The notes beneath the pieces are model-generated. The model was not told the origin of the DNA. It worked only from the letters and a program-made list of their open reading frames with translations, and searched no databases. Shown in pieces: positions 44,854 to 55,412 of a DNA stretch of 64,000 nucleotides. A program made the position numbers and the translations under genes. Position 1 is the first letter of the stretch. Each line of letters opens with the position of its first letter. Location of the stretch: positions 62,001 through 126,000 of the forward strand of contig LLCB01000157.1 in NCBI GenBank assembly GCA_001414345.1, in the 5' to 3' direction. This stretch comes from Hymenoscyphus infarciens. Taxonomy: Eukaryota > Ascomycota > Leotiomycetes > Helotiales > Helotiaceae.

Positions 44854-47613
44854 ATGATGGAGACAACCGATAATGCCTCGACCTCCCCGCAATCGGGGGT
44901 TGCCACTCCCACCATACACGCTGTCTCAAAATTGGTACTGCACAACACTCCCAAGAGTCTCAGACCCTATGTGTATGCCGTGATGGCTTTCAAAAAAGGC
45001 CACAAGTTTCAGAGAAGGGGATCTGTTGGTGAAAAGAACAGAATTAGCCAGATGGTTCAAGAAGAAGGAAAGTTCGCCGCAGCTCTGCAGGTAGGCCTTC
45101 TGATTCCTTGTTACACAAGTGATTACTAAAATTGTTCGAAGACATCATTCGTTGGTATTGCAGCCGCGTTCAACCATAAGTCCGCAGTCGTAGCTATCGC
45201 TATTCACGATAGTACATATCTCCTCGATTTCTCGGTTCAGACTATTGAGTGGGAAAAGAGCGGTGATAGTGGCGATAAGATTGCTGATCATGTCGTTGCT
45301 GAGCTGGAGAAGTATGAACGTGAGAATCTGACCAAGTTCATTGGTGCTGGAATGCCTCTTGATCTCGCGAAGAGGAGCCCACTTTTGTCATCGAGATTAT
45401 GGCTTGAGCTTGATATTGTTCCGATTTCTATTAGGCCGCATTGGAATCAGGATTTGGATGAGGATGATCATTATTGGAGCTCGAAATGTGTGGATGAGCA
45501 GGCTGATTCTATGGCGAGGAAGTGTATCATGTAAGTGGTTCTCCCCCCAAAATCTCGACATAGTGTTGTCGGAGCATTGCCTTACAAATTGATGCTTTTG
45601 CTAACACTCTGCAAGGTATTTTGGCCCAGGAAGTTCCCCTATACTCCAAGTTGCCTACAGAGGAGTGGTTGAAGTCGATTCCAGTAGCCACGCTACTATC
45701 TTGTCCCTTGCCGACTTCCAAAGAACCTGTGCACCAACCACCTGGAATGCCATGATGAAATTCGTCACTTCGCTTAAAGAAAAAGAAACCAAAATTGCTT
45801 TCTTCTCCAGTACTCCGCAAGGCGGTGGTGTTGCTCTTATGAGACATGCTCTTGTTCGATTGGCCAAACTTTTGAAAGTTGATCTTACTTGGTAATAGAT
45901 TATTTTATCATATTTCTGAGTTTTGGATACTAATGGTTTACTGCTAGGTATGTGCCAAAACCGAGACCTGGTGTTTTCAGAATTACCAAGAATATCCATA
46001 ATATCCTCCAAGGTGTCAGCAAACCACATGAGAAAATTAGCGATGAAGACAAGCAAGTTATCATCGATTGGATCGAGTACAACGCTCAACGATACTGGTT
46101 GAGTCCAGGTGGCCCATTGAGGCCACAATCTGAAGGCGGAGCAGACGTCATCATGGTAAATATACTCCAGGTCCTCCAGAAAATAACCTCTAACCAAATC
46201 CAGGTTGATGATCCCCAAATGCCAGGTCTTATCCCGATGATCAAGAAACTGACCCCAGATAGACCAGTTCTTTACCGAAGTCATATCCAGATTCGAAGTG
46301 ATTTGGCGAATACACCTGGCACACCTCAAGCAGATGTATGGCAATTTCTTTGGGGAAATATTAAGCATGCGGATATGTTTATCAGCCATCCCATTCCTGC
46401 TTTTGTTCCGGAGAGTGTTCCAAGGGAGAAGGTTTGTTATTTGCCGGCTACCACTGGTGAGTTTTGCTGCTCAAATATCTCTGATTTAAACGAACGTCGT
46501 TCCTTCTCTTGGCTTTAATGAATGGGCTATTTTTCTTCCGCCACGATTAGAGATTTTGCTAATAATTCTCCTTCTTTTTCTTGCAGATTGGTAAGTTCCC
46601 TAAAACCTACAGATTATGCCATTTCCATGCTAATATGAGTTATCAAGGCTCGATGGTCTAAATAAAGACATGAGTGATTGGGATCAAGCCTACTATGGTC
46701 ATTTATACAACGAGCAATGCCACGCACTGAGAATGTAAGCATATGAAGCCCTCCATTCAGAGAGCCAACCACCAACTAACCACTTTGTAGGACTGAATTG
46801 AGATGGCCTTATAGTAAGGGCATAACCGAACACCCTTTTTGAATCACAGCTTACAAGAACTCAGAGAAATACATCATCCAAATCGCGCGTTTCGATCCCG
46901 CAAAAGGAATCCCAGATGTCATAGATTCATACGCTGAATTCCGTCGTCTCCTTTCCAAACATTCGCCCTTAGCAGAAGCTCCCCAACTCGTAATGTAAAT
47001 TCCCCATTCTCATTCTCCCCTTCTATCCGTCGAGAAATAACAATTCTTCAGCTGCGGCAACGGCTCAGTCGACGACCCAGACGGAACCCGCATCTACGAG
47101 GAAACCCTCTCCCAACTTCACACCTCCTACCCTCAACTCATCCCCTCCGTCTCAGTAATGCGCCTCAACCCCAACGACCAACTCCTCAATACCCTCCTCT
47201 CATCCTCGCACATCGTTCTCCAGCTCTCCACCAGAGAAGGGTTCGAAGTAAAAGTCTCCGAGGCTTTACATAAAGGAAAGCCCGTTATCGCTACCAAACG
47301 CGGGGGTATCCCCTTGCAAATACAGGATGGGAAAAATGGATTCTTAGTTGAGGCTGGAGATGTTAAGGCTGTGGCGGAGAAGCTTTTGGAACTTTGGACG
47401 GATGAGGAAGTGTATGAGAGGATGAGTGAGTTTGCTAAGGTTAGTGTTAGTGATGAGGTGGGTACGGTGGGGAATGCGTTGGCTTGGTTTTATTTGGCAG
47501 ATATGTGGCATGGAGGCAGTATTGTTCCAGATGGGAAGTGGGTTAATGATTTGGCGAGGGTGGAGGCGGGGATTCCTTACGAGGAGGGGGAGAATAGGTT
47601 GCCGAGGTTTTGA
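44854..47613 (+). CDS. ccg-9: Trehalose phosphorylase/synthase (clock-controlled gene-9 type)
   Basis: This retaining GT4-family enzyme interconverts trehalose and phosphate with glucose-1-phosphate and glucose in the cytosol; the Neurospora orthologue is ccg-9. Ten exons give 727 aa: 44854-45090, 45142-45530, 45616-45891, 45948-46155, 46204-46456, 46587-46590, 46648-46734, 46791-46813, 46850-46994 and 47052-47613. All nine introns have GT and AG ends. Diagnostic stretches are GGADVIM-VDDPQMPGLIPM, RPVLYRSHIQIRSD, YIIQIARFDPAKGIPDVIDS and, for the nucleotide-sugar-type GT-B C-domain, LQLSTREGFEVKVSEALHKG with KPVIATKRGGIPLQI. Exon 6 is only 4 nt, the intron between exons 8 and 9 is only 36 nt, and the exon 4-5 intron is a 48-nt stopless one; each is treated below. 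An in-frame ATG at 44857 is an equal start. Confidence 0.9.
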
Positions 47614-48604
47614 GGGGGCTTTACGATTGGGTGTTTTGCGTGGAGTTTTTGGGCGCTTGAAATCTGGACTGGTGTAGCAAAAATGATGGGGTGGGAAATG
47701 GTTGAATTTGGGACTAGTGGGTTTACGAAATTACGTTGGAAGGTGGAGTTAAAGCCAAAAAATAGGAGTGCTTTTGTTTCTTTCTAAAGTTACTTCTTCT
47801 GGAGTGAGAGCGCCCTGGTGACACGCTTGGCATATAATAAGAAGCTTCACTGTGACTAAATCAAAAGATTCACATGGAAATCAATCCCTATATGAAAGCT
47901 TTAGTCTCAAAGACGGAATTTGAACGAGTACATAATGCAAAGAAAGGCCTGAAATGAAGGTTTACCCGAATTTTTGGCGGTGCTGGGATCGTCTCAGGAA
48001 GGTTTACATACAGAGTGAAGGGTATTCATGCGGAAAGTGTCATAAGGATCTCGACAGGGGACGGAACAAACGTCGTAAGAAAGTGCTGGGTTGGACGGGA
48101 GAAAATAACAAAATGTAGGTAACCGTTGTAAAATCTTCAACCGTTTCTTGGAATTTGAATCATGAAGTGGCGAAAAACTTAACAGCCTTCCACAGCCATT
48201 TTTGGAATTTGAGCAAGATAAAACATTTGCGCTCTTATTATCCTTTCTAGTCTTCGTGTAGAGAGTGAAAAGCGCCCACCCAAAGTGGTTTTCATGTGTA
48301 CCTTGCAAAGCCCAAGTCTTCGAAAAGTGAGATGATCGACCTCATGTGTACATGTCCAAGGTCACGAAAGTGCATTCATGGTGGAGAAGCGTCCATTCTT
48401 AGTTCACAGCTTTCATTGTCCATTGAAGCACAGGATGACAGACAGGAGACGGTTGGCGGCAAAGCTATTAAGATCCAAGTCTTGAAGATAATCAAAGAGA
48501 AAGGGATTCATTACTACCTCCAGGATACTCCCTTTCCACAAAACAAACTCCAAACTCCCCAATCCCGAATTCCTCAAACCCCCAACCACTCTCTTTCTCC
48601 CCCA
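47614..48604. other. Convergent intergenic region, no gene seen
   Basis: The region separates the 3' ends of the trehalose phosphorylase and GTPase genes. A 112-codon frame at 48296-48634 lies partly antisense to the GTPase and has no features of its own. Confidence 0.5.
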
Positions 48605-49448
48605 TCACATAACTCCACACCCCCCCTCGCTTAGCCCCCCTCCTTCCCCCTTGATAGTATTAGCTGCCGTCCTACAAATATCCTCGATAACTTCCGGAAC
48701 CAACTCCCCCGTAAAAGCGGAACATTCAAGATACTTGTCACATCTCATTTCCTGAGCGATGCGATATGCTTCTTGGGGGTAGATAATGCCATTCGGATCG
48801 TTCTCAGAGCGGAGATCGCGCTTTAGACCTAACAGGAGGACGGGGACGACAGAGAGGAGAGAGGGTGGGAATGTTTGAGTCAGGAGGGGAGACCACTTTG
48901 GAGGTAGAAGTTAGGTGGGTGTAGAATTGTAGTTTGAGGGGAAAGGTATGGGACTGGGGGAGGTGATGTGGTGATATAATGCAATGGGTTAATGAAAGGA
49001 TGACATACAAGTCGTTGGATATCAATGAGGCTCAGACGGGATGAAATATCGTAACATAAGATTATTACACTTGGTGTTAGGAGTTTCCAACTACTCGCGG
49101 AAGCGGTATCGTAGAATTCAAGTCGGAATGGTTTATTCCCGAATTTTATCTTGAATATGAAGGGTTGGTTTTCATCGTGGAGAAGGGGGATGGGTGATTG
49201 CTTTGAGGTGATGTGCTTTGAGCCTATGGGTGATCCTTGGCTTATTCTTCTAGATGGCTTGTTATATTTGAGAAATAGATATATGAGGATTATGCCTCAG
49301 ACCTGTTGATGAGCATTGAGATGACGAGAGGAGACAGGCAGGGGTGGGTGAGTGAAAGGGGGGAAACTCACGAGAGAAATGTCGACTTGCCACATTCCGA
49401 GTCACCTAGCAATAATATGGTAATCTCTGGGGGCTCATTGTCCGCCAT
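48605..49448 (-). CDS. Atypical Rho-like small GTPase with CaaX end
   Basis: The model is complement(join(48605..48895, 49009..49249, 49372..49448)), 202 aa; no single long frame shows it. The P-loop is GDSECGKST (residues 15-23). Exon 2 holds the switch region and RLEFYDTAS, where the usual DTAG(Q) has Ser76 in place of the invariant Gly. Exon 3 begins WSPLL and contains PVLLLGLKRDLR (G4, TKxD-like) and YLECSAFTGE (G5, ECSA), both Rho-type. The protein ends CGVM, a CaaX prenylation box, so it should be membrane attached. Introns are 49371-49250 (122 nt, acceptor CATCTAG) and 49008-48896 (113 nt, branch CTAAC, acceptor AAAG). Loss of the DxxG glycine suggests impaired switching or hydrolysis. 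It is divergent from PUS3. Confidence 0.8.
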
Positions 49449-49779
49449 GATCTTTACATGGCGTTATTCATGAAGAGAGAATTCAAACCTAGAAGGCCTC
49501 ATCTGAGAGTCGTCGAAAGAGCAATTCCCATCACGTGTAGATTAGATAAGGGATTTTTTCTCATTCTTCAGAACTCTCCACTCCAAGAACGCGATGAGTC
49601 AAATCTTGTTGTCATGAGAATCGATGCAGTTATTTTTCTTACCACAGCATGCTTGCAAAAGAATTCATCTGAGCAAGATATCCAAGTCCCATTTTCATGT
49701 CTCCCGTACCTTGCGTTGGAGAAGACCGAAACACATTGCGAAAACCACTGGAGCGCGACAGCGATACATCGAGGCCAAG
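49449..49779. promoter_or_regulatory. Bidirectional promoter between the Rho-like GTPase and PUS3
   Basis: 331 bp separate the two start codons. From 49624 the PUS3 frame is already open with an ATG and encodes a basic, acid-free stretch, so the 3' half may be translated as an N-terminal extension. Confidence 0.5.
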
Positions 49780-51658
49780 ATGGAGGAGGAGAAGACGGAT
49801 TATAGCGCCTGGAGCAACGAGAAATTGATCGAGAGAGTTACCCAATTGGAGAAGGAGCTCAAGAGTAAGAATCAGAGGTAGGGCTCCCTTACTTTCCAAT
49901 CGCGGATATGACTGACAGGAAATTAGTTTACGGCCGCCGGTAAAAGAAGCAGAACCAGCACCAGAGAAAAAATCATGGAAGAAACCACGCACGGAACGAG
50001 TTTTTGACCCTGCGAAATACAATACCCGACTTATTGCGCTGAAGTTGGCATACTTAGGCAAGAAATATCATGGTTTTGAACACCACCCTGGACAAGGCAA
50101 ATCGATGCCCACGATCGAGGAGGAATTATGGAAAGCTCTGAATAAAGCGCGTCTAATTTTCCCACAGGCAACACATCCGCTGGACCCTGGAGTTGTCAAT
50201 TGGGAAGGAACGGAATATAGCAAGTGTGGGAGGACGGATAAGGGTGTCAGCGCATTTGGACAAGTCATTGCGATTCGTGTCAGGAGTAATCGCCCTTTGG
50301 TGAAGAGGAAGAAAGAAGAAGCAGAAATAAATGTGGAGGATGGGGTGGACGACATGTTCAATTCCCATCCTAGAGAAGGTGGACTCGAAATTGGGAGCCC
50401 AGCTCTTCGACCATCACGCTTACCACCCGCGGATCAACAGCCGTCACAGCACATCGATATCAACGACCCTGATCTCCAAGAGTCCCTAAATTTTGACCCT
50501 ATTGCAGACGAAATACCTTATTGCGCCCTCTTGAACCATCTTCTCCCTCCCGAAATTAGAATTCTAGCGTGGTGTCCAGCTCCACCAGCCGATTTCTCAG
50601 CCCGGTTCTCATGTCGCGAAAGAAGATATAAATATTTCTTCACTAACCCAGCATTCGCACCAGTACCTCACAACCTAGAACATCCAGGTCCAGGAGGAAA
50701 AGTAAATACCGCAAAAATGAAAGATGGCTATCTAGACATCGAAGCAATGCGCGAAGCAGCAAAATTGTTCGAAGGCACCCACGATTTCCGAAATTTTTGC
50801 AAAGTTGATCCAGGAAAACAAATCTCAAATTTCGAGCGAATGATTTATCACACGGAAATTAAGGATGAAAATGATACGAATTTAAAACTTATTTACACAG
50901 CTTCGGAAGAATTTAATCCTGATAAGGAGGAGAAGACCGGAATATACCCTGGTGTTTGGTCTTTTAATCTTCATGGCTCGGCGTTCTTATGGCATCAGGT
51001 TCGTTGCATGGTTGCTATTTTGTTTTTGGTGGGTCAGGGGTTGGAACCACCATCTATTGTGGCGGAATTATTGGATACGAAGAAGAATCCGAGAAGACCG
51101 ACTTATGAGATGGCTACTGATACCCCTCTCGTTCTTTGGGAGTGCATATTCCCCCGGGAAGATGATCCAGAGAGAAAGGATGCCTTGCAATGGATTCATG
51201 TAGGCGATGGTCCTGGAAAGGGAGACGACAAATATGCTTCTGGGGGACTGATGGAGGATTTATGGGGTTTGTGGAAGGAGACTAAGATCGATGAAATGTT
51301 GGCTGGAAGTCTGCTTGAGATGGTACAGAGTAAGGGAGACCCAGTGGGGGAACTCACATCGAAAAAGAAGAGGGGAAATACAAGCCAGAAGGTGTTTGAT
51401 GGCGGGGAGACACCAAGATTACAGGGCACTTATATGCCTGTGATGAAGAAGCCTTTGATGGAGTATGTGCATATTCAAAACGAGAATTATGCCGTAAGGA
51501 AAGGATTCAAGGACTCGGCCGATATGAAGCTCCAAGGATATCGTAGGACCAACAAGGTTCTGGCATTGGACACAGCCCCGAAGAAGCTGATGTTGTCGAG
51601 AAACCGGAGGGCGGGAGTGTCGCCGAATAAACCAGTTCTTCCGAAAACCTTTATATAG
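49780..51658 (+). CDS. DEG1: tRNA pseudouridine synthase 3 (DEG1)
   Basis: The enzyme isomerises uridine to pseudouridine at positions 38 and 39 of the tRNA anticodon arm. The model is join(49780..49877, 49927..51658), 609 aa; the 49-nt intron has donor GTAGGG and acceptor TTAG. The N-terminus has a coiled-coil-like LIERVTQLEKELKSK. The TruA-type core follows: RLIALKLAYLGKKYHGFE, then the catalytic Asp137 in SKCGRTDKGVSAFGQ, then FSCRERRYKYFF, FEGTHDFRNFCKVDP and GSAFLWHQVRCMVAILFLVG. The C-terminal ~150 residues are a fungal extension ending PNKPVLPKTFI. ATG 49780 has a good context (CCAAGATGG). The in-frame ATG at 49624 would add 52 residues resembling a mitochondrial presequence. Confidence 0.93.
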
Positions 51659-51736
51659 AGCAATGAAAATACCCATCCCAATTCAAACCCCAAACCCAAA
51701 AACCGAAATTTCTATCTCTTTGGTATTAATTCCTTC

Positions 51737-52411
51737 CTAACCCTTCCCAACCTCCCCCTTCTCCCACAAACACCCCCTCACCCCTCTCCAAACCGTCTCC
51801 ACGATCTTCCGTCTAGGCAACAACCTTGGAAAAACAACAACAACATCCTTCTCCCCCTCCACCACAACAACCAAATAATACCTCACCTCAAATCCCCGAA
51901 ACGCCTCGTTAACCAGTATATCCTGCACCTTCTCCGTAGGAATAAACCGCGTTGTTGCGGATGAAAGGTAAGAAGCTGAGGACGTAGAAGTCTGAATCCC
52001 CAAACCGCGAAGCACAAGGAGAGACTCGGTGGTATGTGGACGTTGGAGGATGGTGTGGATTATGAGGAGGGAGGAGGGGAGGAGGATGGTGTAGGGTGAT
52101 ATTGAGGCTATTCGTGTGCAGAGGAGCCCGATGGGGCAGGTTGTCAGGAAGTGCAGGGCGTGGAAGAGGGTTGAGATTGAGAATAGAGACTCTGGGGGCG
52201 CAATTGAGTGTATGGCGGGTGCGAATGCGCTGAGGAGGTATTTCGTGTATAAGAGGAAGAGGACTGTGAGGCCGATGAGGATTCTGAGGACGGTGGTTGT
52301 GAGGAGAAGGAGTCGAAGGGGGAGGGTTGCGGGAGGGCAGGTAGAGACCGTGTATTCGACTGTTGTAGGGGAGGGCCGCCGGGTGCGGAGGTGGAGTTGG
52401 GTTGTTAGCAT
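51737..52411 (-). CDS. GPI15: PIG-H/GPI15 subunit of GPI-GlcNAc transferase
   Basis: This subunit belongs to the ER complex that adds GlcNAc to phosphatidylinositol, the first step of GPI-anchor synthesis. The chosen ATG is at 52411 (224 aa); the frame extends to 52468 only from a non-ATG codon. Two hydrophobic stretches (around LPLRLLLLTTTVLRILIGL and ISPYTILLPSSLLIIHTIL) precede the PIG-H domain. The domain starts TTESLLVLRGLGIQTSTSS, continues FIPTEKVQDILVNEAFRGFE and YYLVVVVEGEKDVVVVFPRL, and ends RRKIVETVWRGVRGCL, a typical order for the family. Its 3' end lies only 78 bp from the PUS3 stop, in convergent orientation. It is divergent from the MYND gene. Confidence 0.87.
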   Translation of the reverse strand: MLTTQLHLRTRRPSPTTVEYTVSTCPPATLPLRLLLLTTTVLRILIGLTVLFLLYTKYLLSAFAPAIHSIAPPESLFSISTLFHALHFLTTCPIGLLCTRIASISPYTILLPSSLLIIHTILQRPHTTESLLVLRGLGIQTSTSSASYLSSATTRFIPTEKVQDILVNEAFRGFEVRYYLVVVVEGEKDVVVVFPRLLPRRKIVETVWRGVRGCLWEKGEVGKG

Positions 52412-52870
52412 TGCATTTGGATGTTGGTTTCGTGATGTTTTTGTTCGTGTTGTTCTACTATATCGCAACGTCCTGGCGATAAGGGATAAGAGCTTTGGCT
52501 ATTGGGAGCCAAATAATGTTAAAACCGCACCCTCGCTTCGGAGGGATCTCCGCAAGACGGAGCATCGTCGTAAACTTGCTTAATTTACAAAATTCTATCA
52601 GACAGTTAAGATAAGTAACTTAACAAAGACTTGTAGATAGTAAGTCTTGAGTTGATATTGTCTCTTCAGGACTATCTGGTTGGTTGGACTGACTCCACCA
52701 CGAACTTTGGATTATATAATAGGTGTAACCTACGCAAACAAATGGCGAGACCTCCAAACGAATTTCCATCCGGAACAACGACGATTTTCGTCACGTAACA
52801 TCCTACAATAGACCTACACGTGAAGATCAATTCATTCAATAGCTGGGATTACGGGCTGATTGTCCTCGTA
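52412..52870. promoter_or_regulatory. Divergent intergenic region between PIG-H and MYND genes
   Basis: 459 bp separate the two ATGs, so both promoters lie here. The sequence becomes AT-richer around 52,580-52,740. I see no other feature. Confidence 0.45.
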
Positions 52871-53872
52871 ATGGCACCAACATATCTCGGCAAGTGTGCA
52901 AACTGTGGAACCGACGGAACCATGAAGTGTGTTGGTTGCATGGAAGCTCCTGAATACCAGCCTGGAGATTCCATCGGTGCCATCTACTGTAGCCGGGATT
53001 GTCAGAAAGGAGATTGGTCAAAACACAAAACTCATTGCCACGCTCTGGGAAAGCGAAAAAAGCTCCTTCGAACTGCCAAAATACTCAAGGCCGCCTTGCT
53101 GACCTATCGAGAGGTTGGATACGATATCGACCTGACAAAAATTGAGTTCCAGAATGGGGTTCTTTGCCTTCATCAGAAAATGAGATCTTCCACAGCTAGG
53201 GCAAAACGTGGTCTCTTCCCGACTCATCTTACTGCCAATCTCGAGCATAAGGAGGCAGCTCTTGCGAATCAGTCATGTACAACGGCCACGGCGCTATTGG
53301 GTCCTCTGACTCGGAAATTACTTGAAGGTGAGAGAGTCCAAAGTTTGGTGGCACAACAAAGCTAGTATTGACATTTTGTAGGGGTAGCCTCGACGATCGA
53401 AGTCTTGGACCTCCGTATCGGAAAACCTTTGATTCCAACGAAACTCGTTCCTTCAGGTGGTCTAGACTCCAGCATTTGCCCACACACAATACTAAAAGTC
53501 AGACCGCGCTTCTCCAACGAAACTTGGGTTATCGATACAGCAGGCTCCCAATATGGATTCCGAGACGTTCTCATTCCCTACGAGAAATACATGACGGACA
53601 GATCTTGTCAAATTTCGGGCGGCAATCCCTCCACTTATGATTGGACCGAAACGAAAGATTTAGATTACTTCGATACTCTTCCGTTCATGAACACGACCCG
53701 GGCACAGAAGGAAGATAGGAAGCTGGAGCGACGAGCTCGCTTACACTTTGCTGATTTCGTCAACACCCGCGTTACCAAGGATATACTCGATGGATCCGCT
53801 GCTGAGTTTGCGGGCAAATTTGATACCTTGAATCATGATTTAAAGGGTCACATGATGAATTTGGCCAATTGA
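52871..53872 (+). CDS. MYND-type zinc-finger protein, about 315 aa
   Basis: The model is join(52871..53327, 53382..53872). The 54-nt intron has donor GTGAGA and acceptor TGTAG and splits a Gly codon (LLE-G-VASTIEVL). The MYND finger is at residues ~8-56: CANCGTDGTMKCVGC, then YCSRDCQKGDWSKHKTHC, giving the CxxC...CxxC...CxxxC...HxxxC pattern that binds two zinc ions. The rest is helical and charged, without a SET or other catalytic motif, so it is probably a protein-interaction adaptor rather than an SMYD methyltransferase. A GTG at 52820 extends the frame but is not a eukaryotic start. The function beyond the zinc finger is unknown. Confidence 0.86.
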
Positions 53873-55412
53873 AAGTTTAAGGTAGCTCGCTCGCATGCTC
53901 TTGAATGACAAAATATCTCTACAGCCCAAAAGTCACTTGTTATATTTTTCAAAGTCCACAATCATCTTGCTACTTGCGGAAGGTTCCATGGAACCCTTCA
54001 ATTGAGTTGAAGATCATATATCTGGACGACACGAGCCCATTTCCGTCCAAACCATCTTCTATCATCCCGCTAATCTCAATACTCACTTTTCACGATGCTC
54101 TCTCTCTCTCTTTCTCATAAAGCTTGTTTCCTTCTCGGGGTCTTTTGTCTAGCTTGAATATAAGCACTGGTCTTCTCGGTATTATCCTATTCGAGGTATC
54201 GAACGATGGCCAAGCACTTTTCGTCTCCTTCGTAGTAAAATCGGTAGCAATTACATTCGTCGCAAAATTGACGGAGTGCAGCGACAACAAGAGGCATGAC
54301 ATATCTCAACTGTAAGATTGCATTGAGCTTATCCATCTTGCTCCTGGGATCTCTTGGTATCTGGCAACATACATAAATAGCCTTACGTCATACCATCTTG
54401 CACTAGATCTGTGAGAAACAATTAATGGATTTTACCATGTGAAAGGCCTGTGAGACGTGAATGCTATGTTTGAGGTTCGGATGATTAGAGTTTCAAACTC
54501 AATAGTATGTATGTATAAGTCATTCTTCGGAACTGCTGGGATAATTGTGTTACGTGTAATTATACTAGGAACACGGGCTATAACCTTACAAACCATATCA
54601 ACAATATAGTGATTGTTCTCTCTCGATTAAAGTATAGAGACCTCTTTGAAATGAGATAGAAGGTGGAAAAGGGAAGAAGTCAATTTAGCGAGAAAACAAT
54701 CTAGCTATGATATCCCCTATCACCAAAATATGAAGCTGTCTGAGACAACTTCCGAGAAACTATTGATTGGTATGAGATATAAAGTCATGGTAAGTGTCAA
54801 TGAGTAATGTATACGGAGATCTTCACGACTCGTTTAAAACTAGTCCTCTCAATGCGAGGTATCTCAACCTTGTACCTAGATTAAGTGTCCTCCAAAAATG
54901 CATGCCCAGATTCGGGCGACATGCAACAATGACAGAGCTAATCATTACACCAGCATAACAAAAGTCGCGTTTTGTGTTGCCAAGGATGAAATCCAGATCC
55001 ACATTTCAACACCACCTATATGGTCAAACTCGCCGAATTCAAGCTTGAATACCACTCCAAGTCGCTCCAGTACTTGTTTGACAGTGCTCTTAGATTTTGC
55101 GCATTGCTCATTGCCAAATAGCAAAGGGCCACGTCAATGAGACAAAATCGTCTTTTGGGGTCAAACCATAAGATTCCAGTTGTTCTAATTATTATAGCTT
55201 TCTTATTCCTGCTTCAAATTATCAGTTTCTGCTTTCTTACACGTTTTGTTTCACTGTCCGCCATTCAATCGAGTTCAAACGACTCGAGGTATCTTTGTGC
55301 CTAGGCTACTACGCAAACTAGAAGTGCAAGCAAAACCATGAATTTGAGAGCCCACTCCTCCTCTTTCTCGACCCCAGCTGCCACAGCTAAGTAGAAAATC
55401 AGCCTTGAATAT
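53873..55412. other. Intergenic, partly decayed sequence; no supported gene
   Basis: No complete gene is seen. On the minus strand around 55,130-54,960 an open stretch reading VLERLGVVFKLEFGEF has protein-like character. It may be a further piece of the decayed gene at 55,413-56,304, but no continuous frame links them. Confidence 0.4.

Noticed and set aside
54898..55140. 80-codon plus-strand frame
   Set aside because: The opposite strand here looks more protein-like and may be a relic; neither is continuous enough to call.
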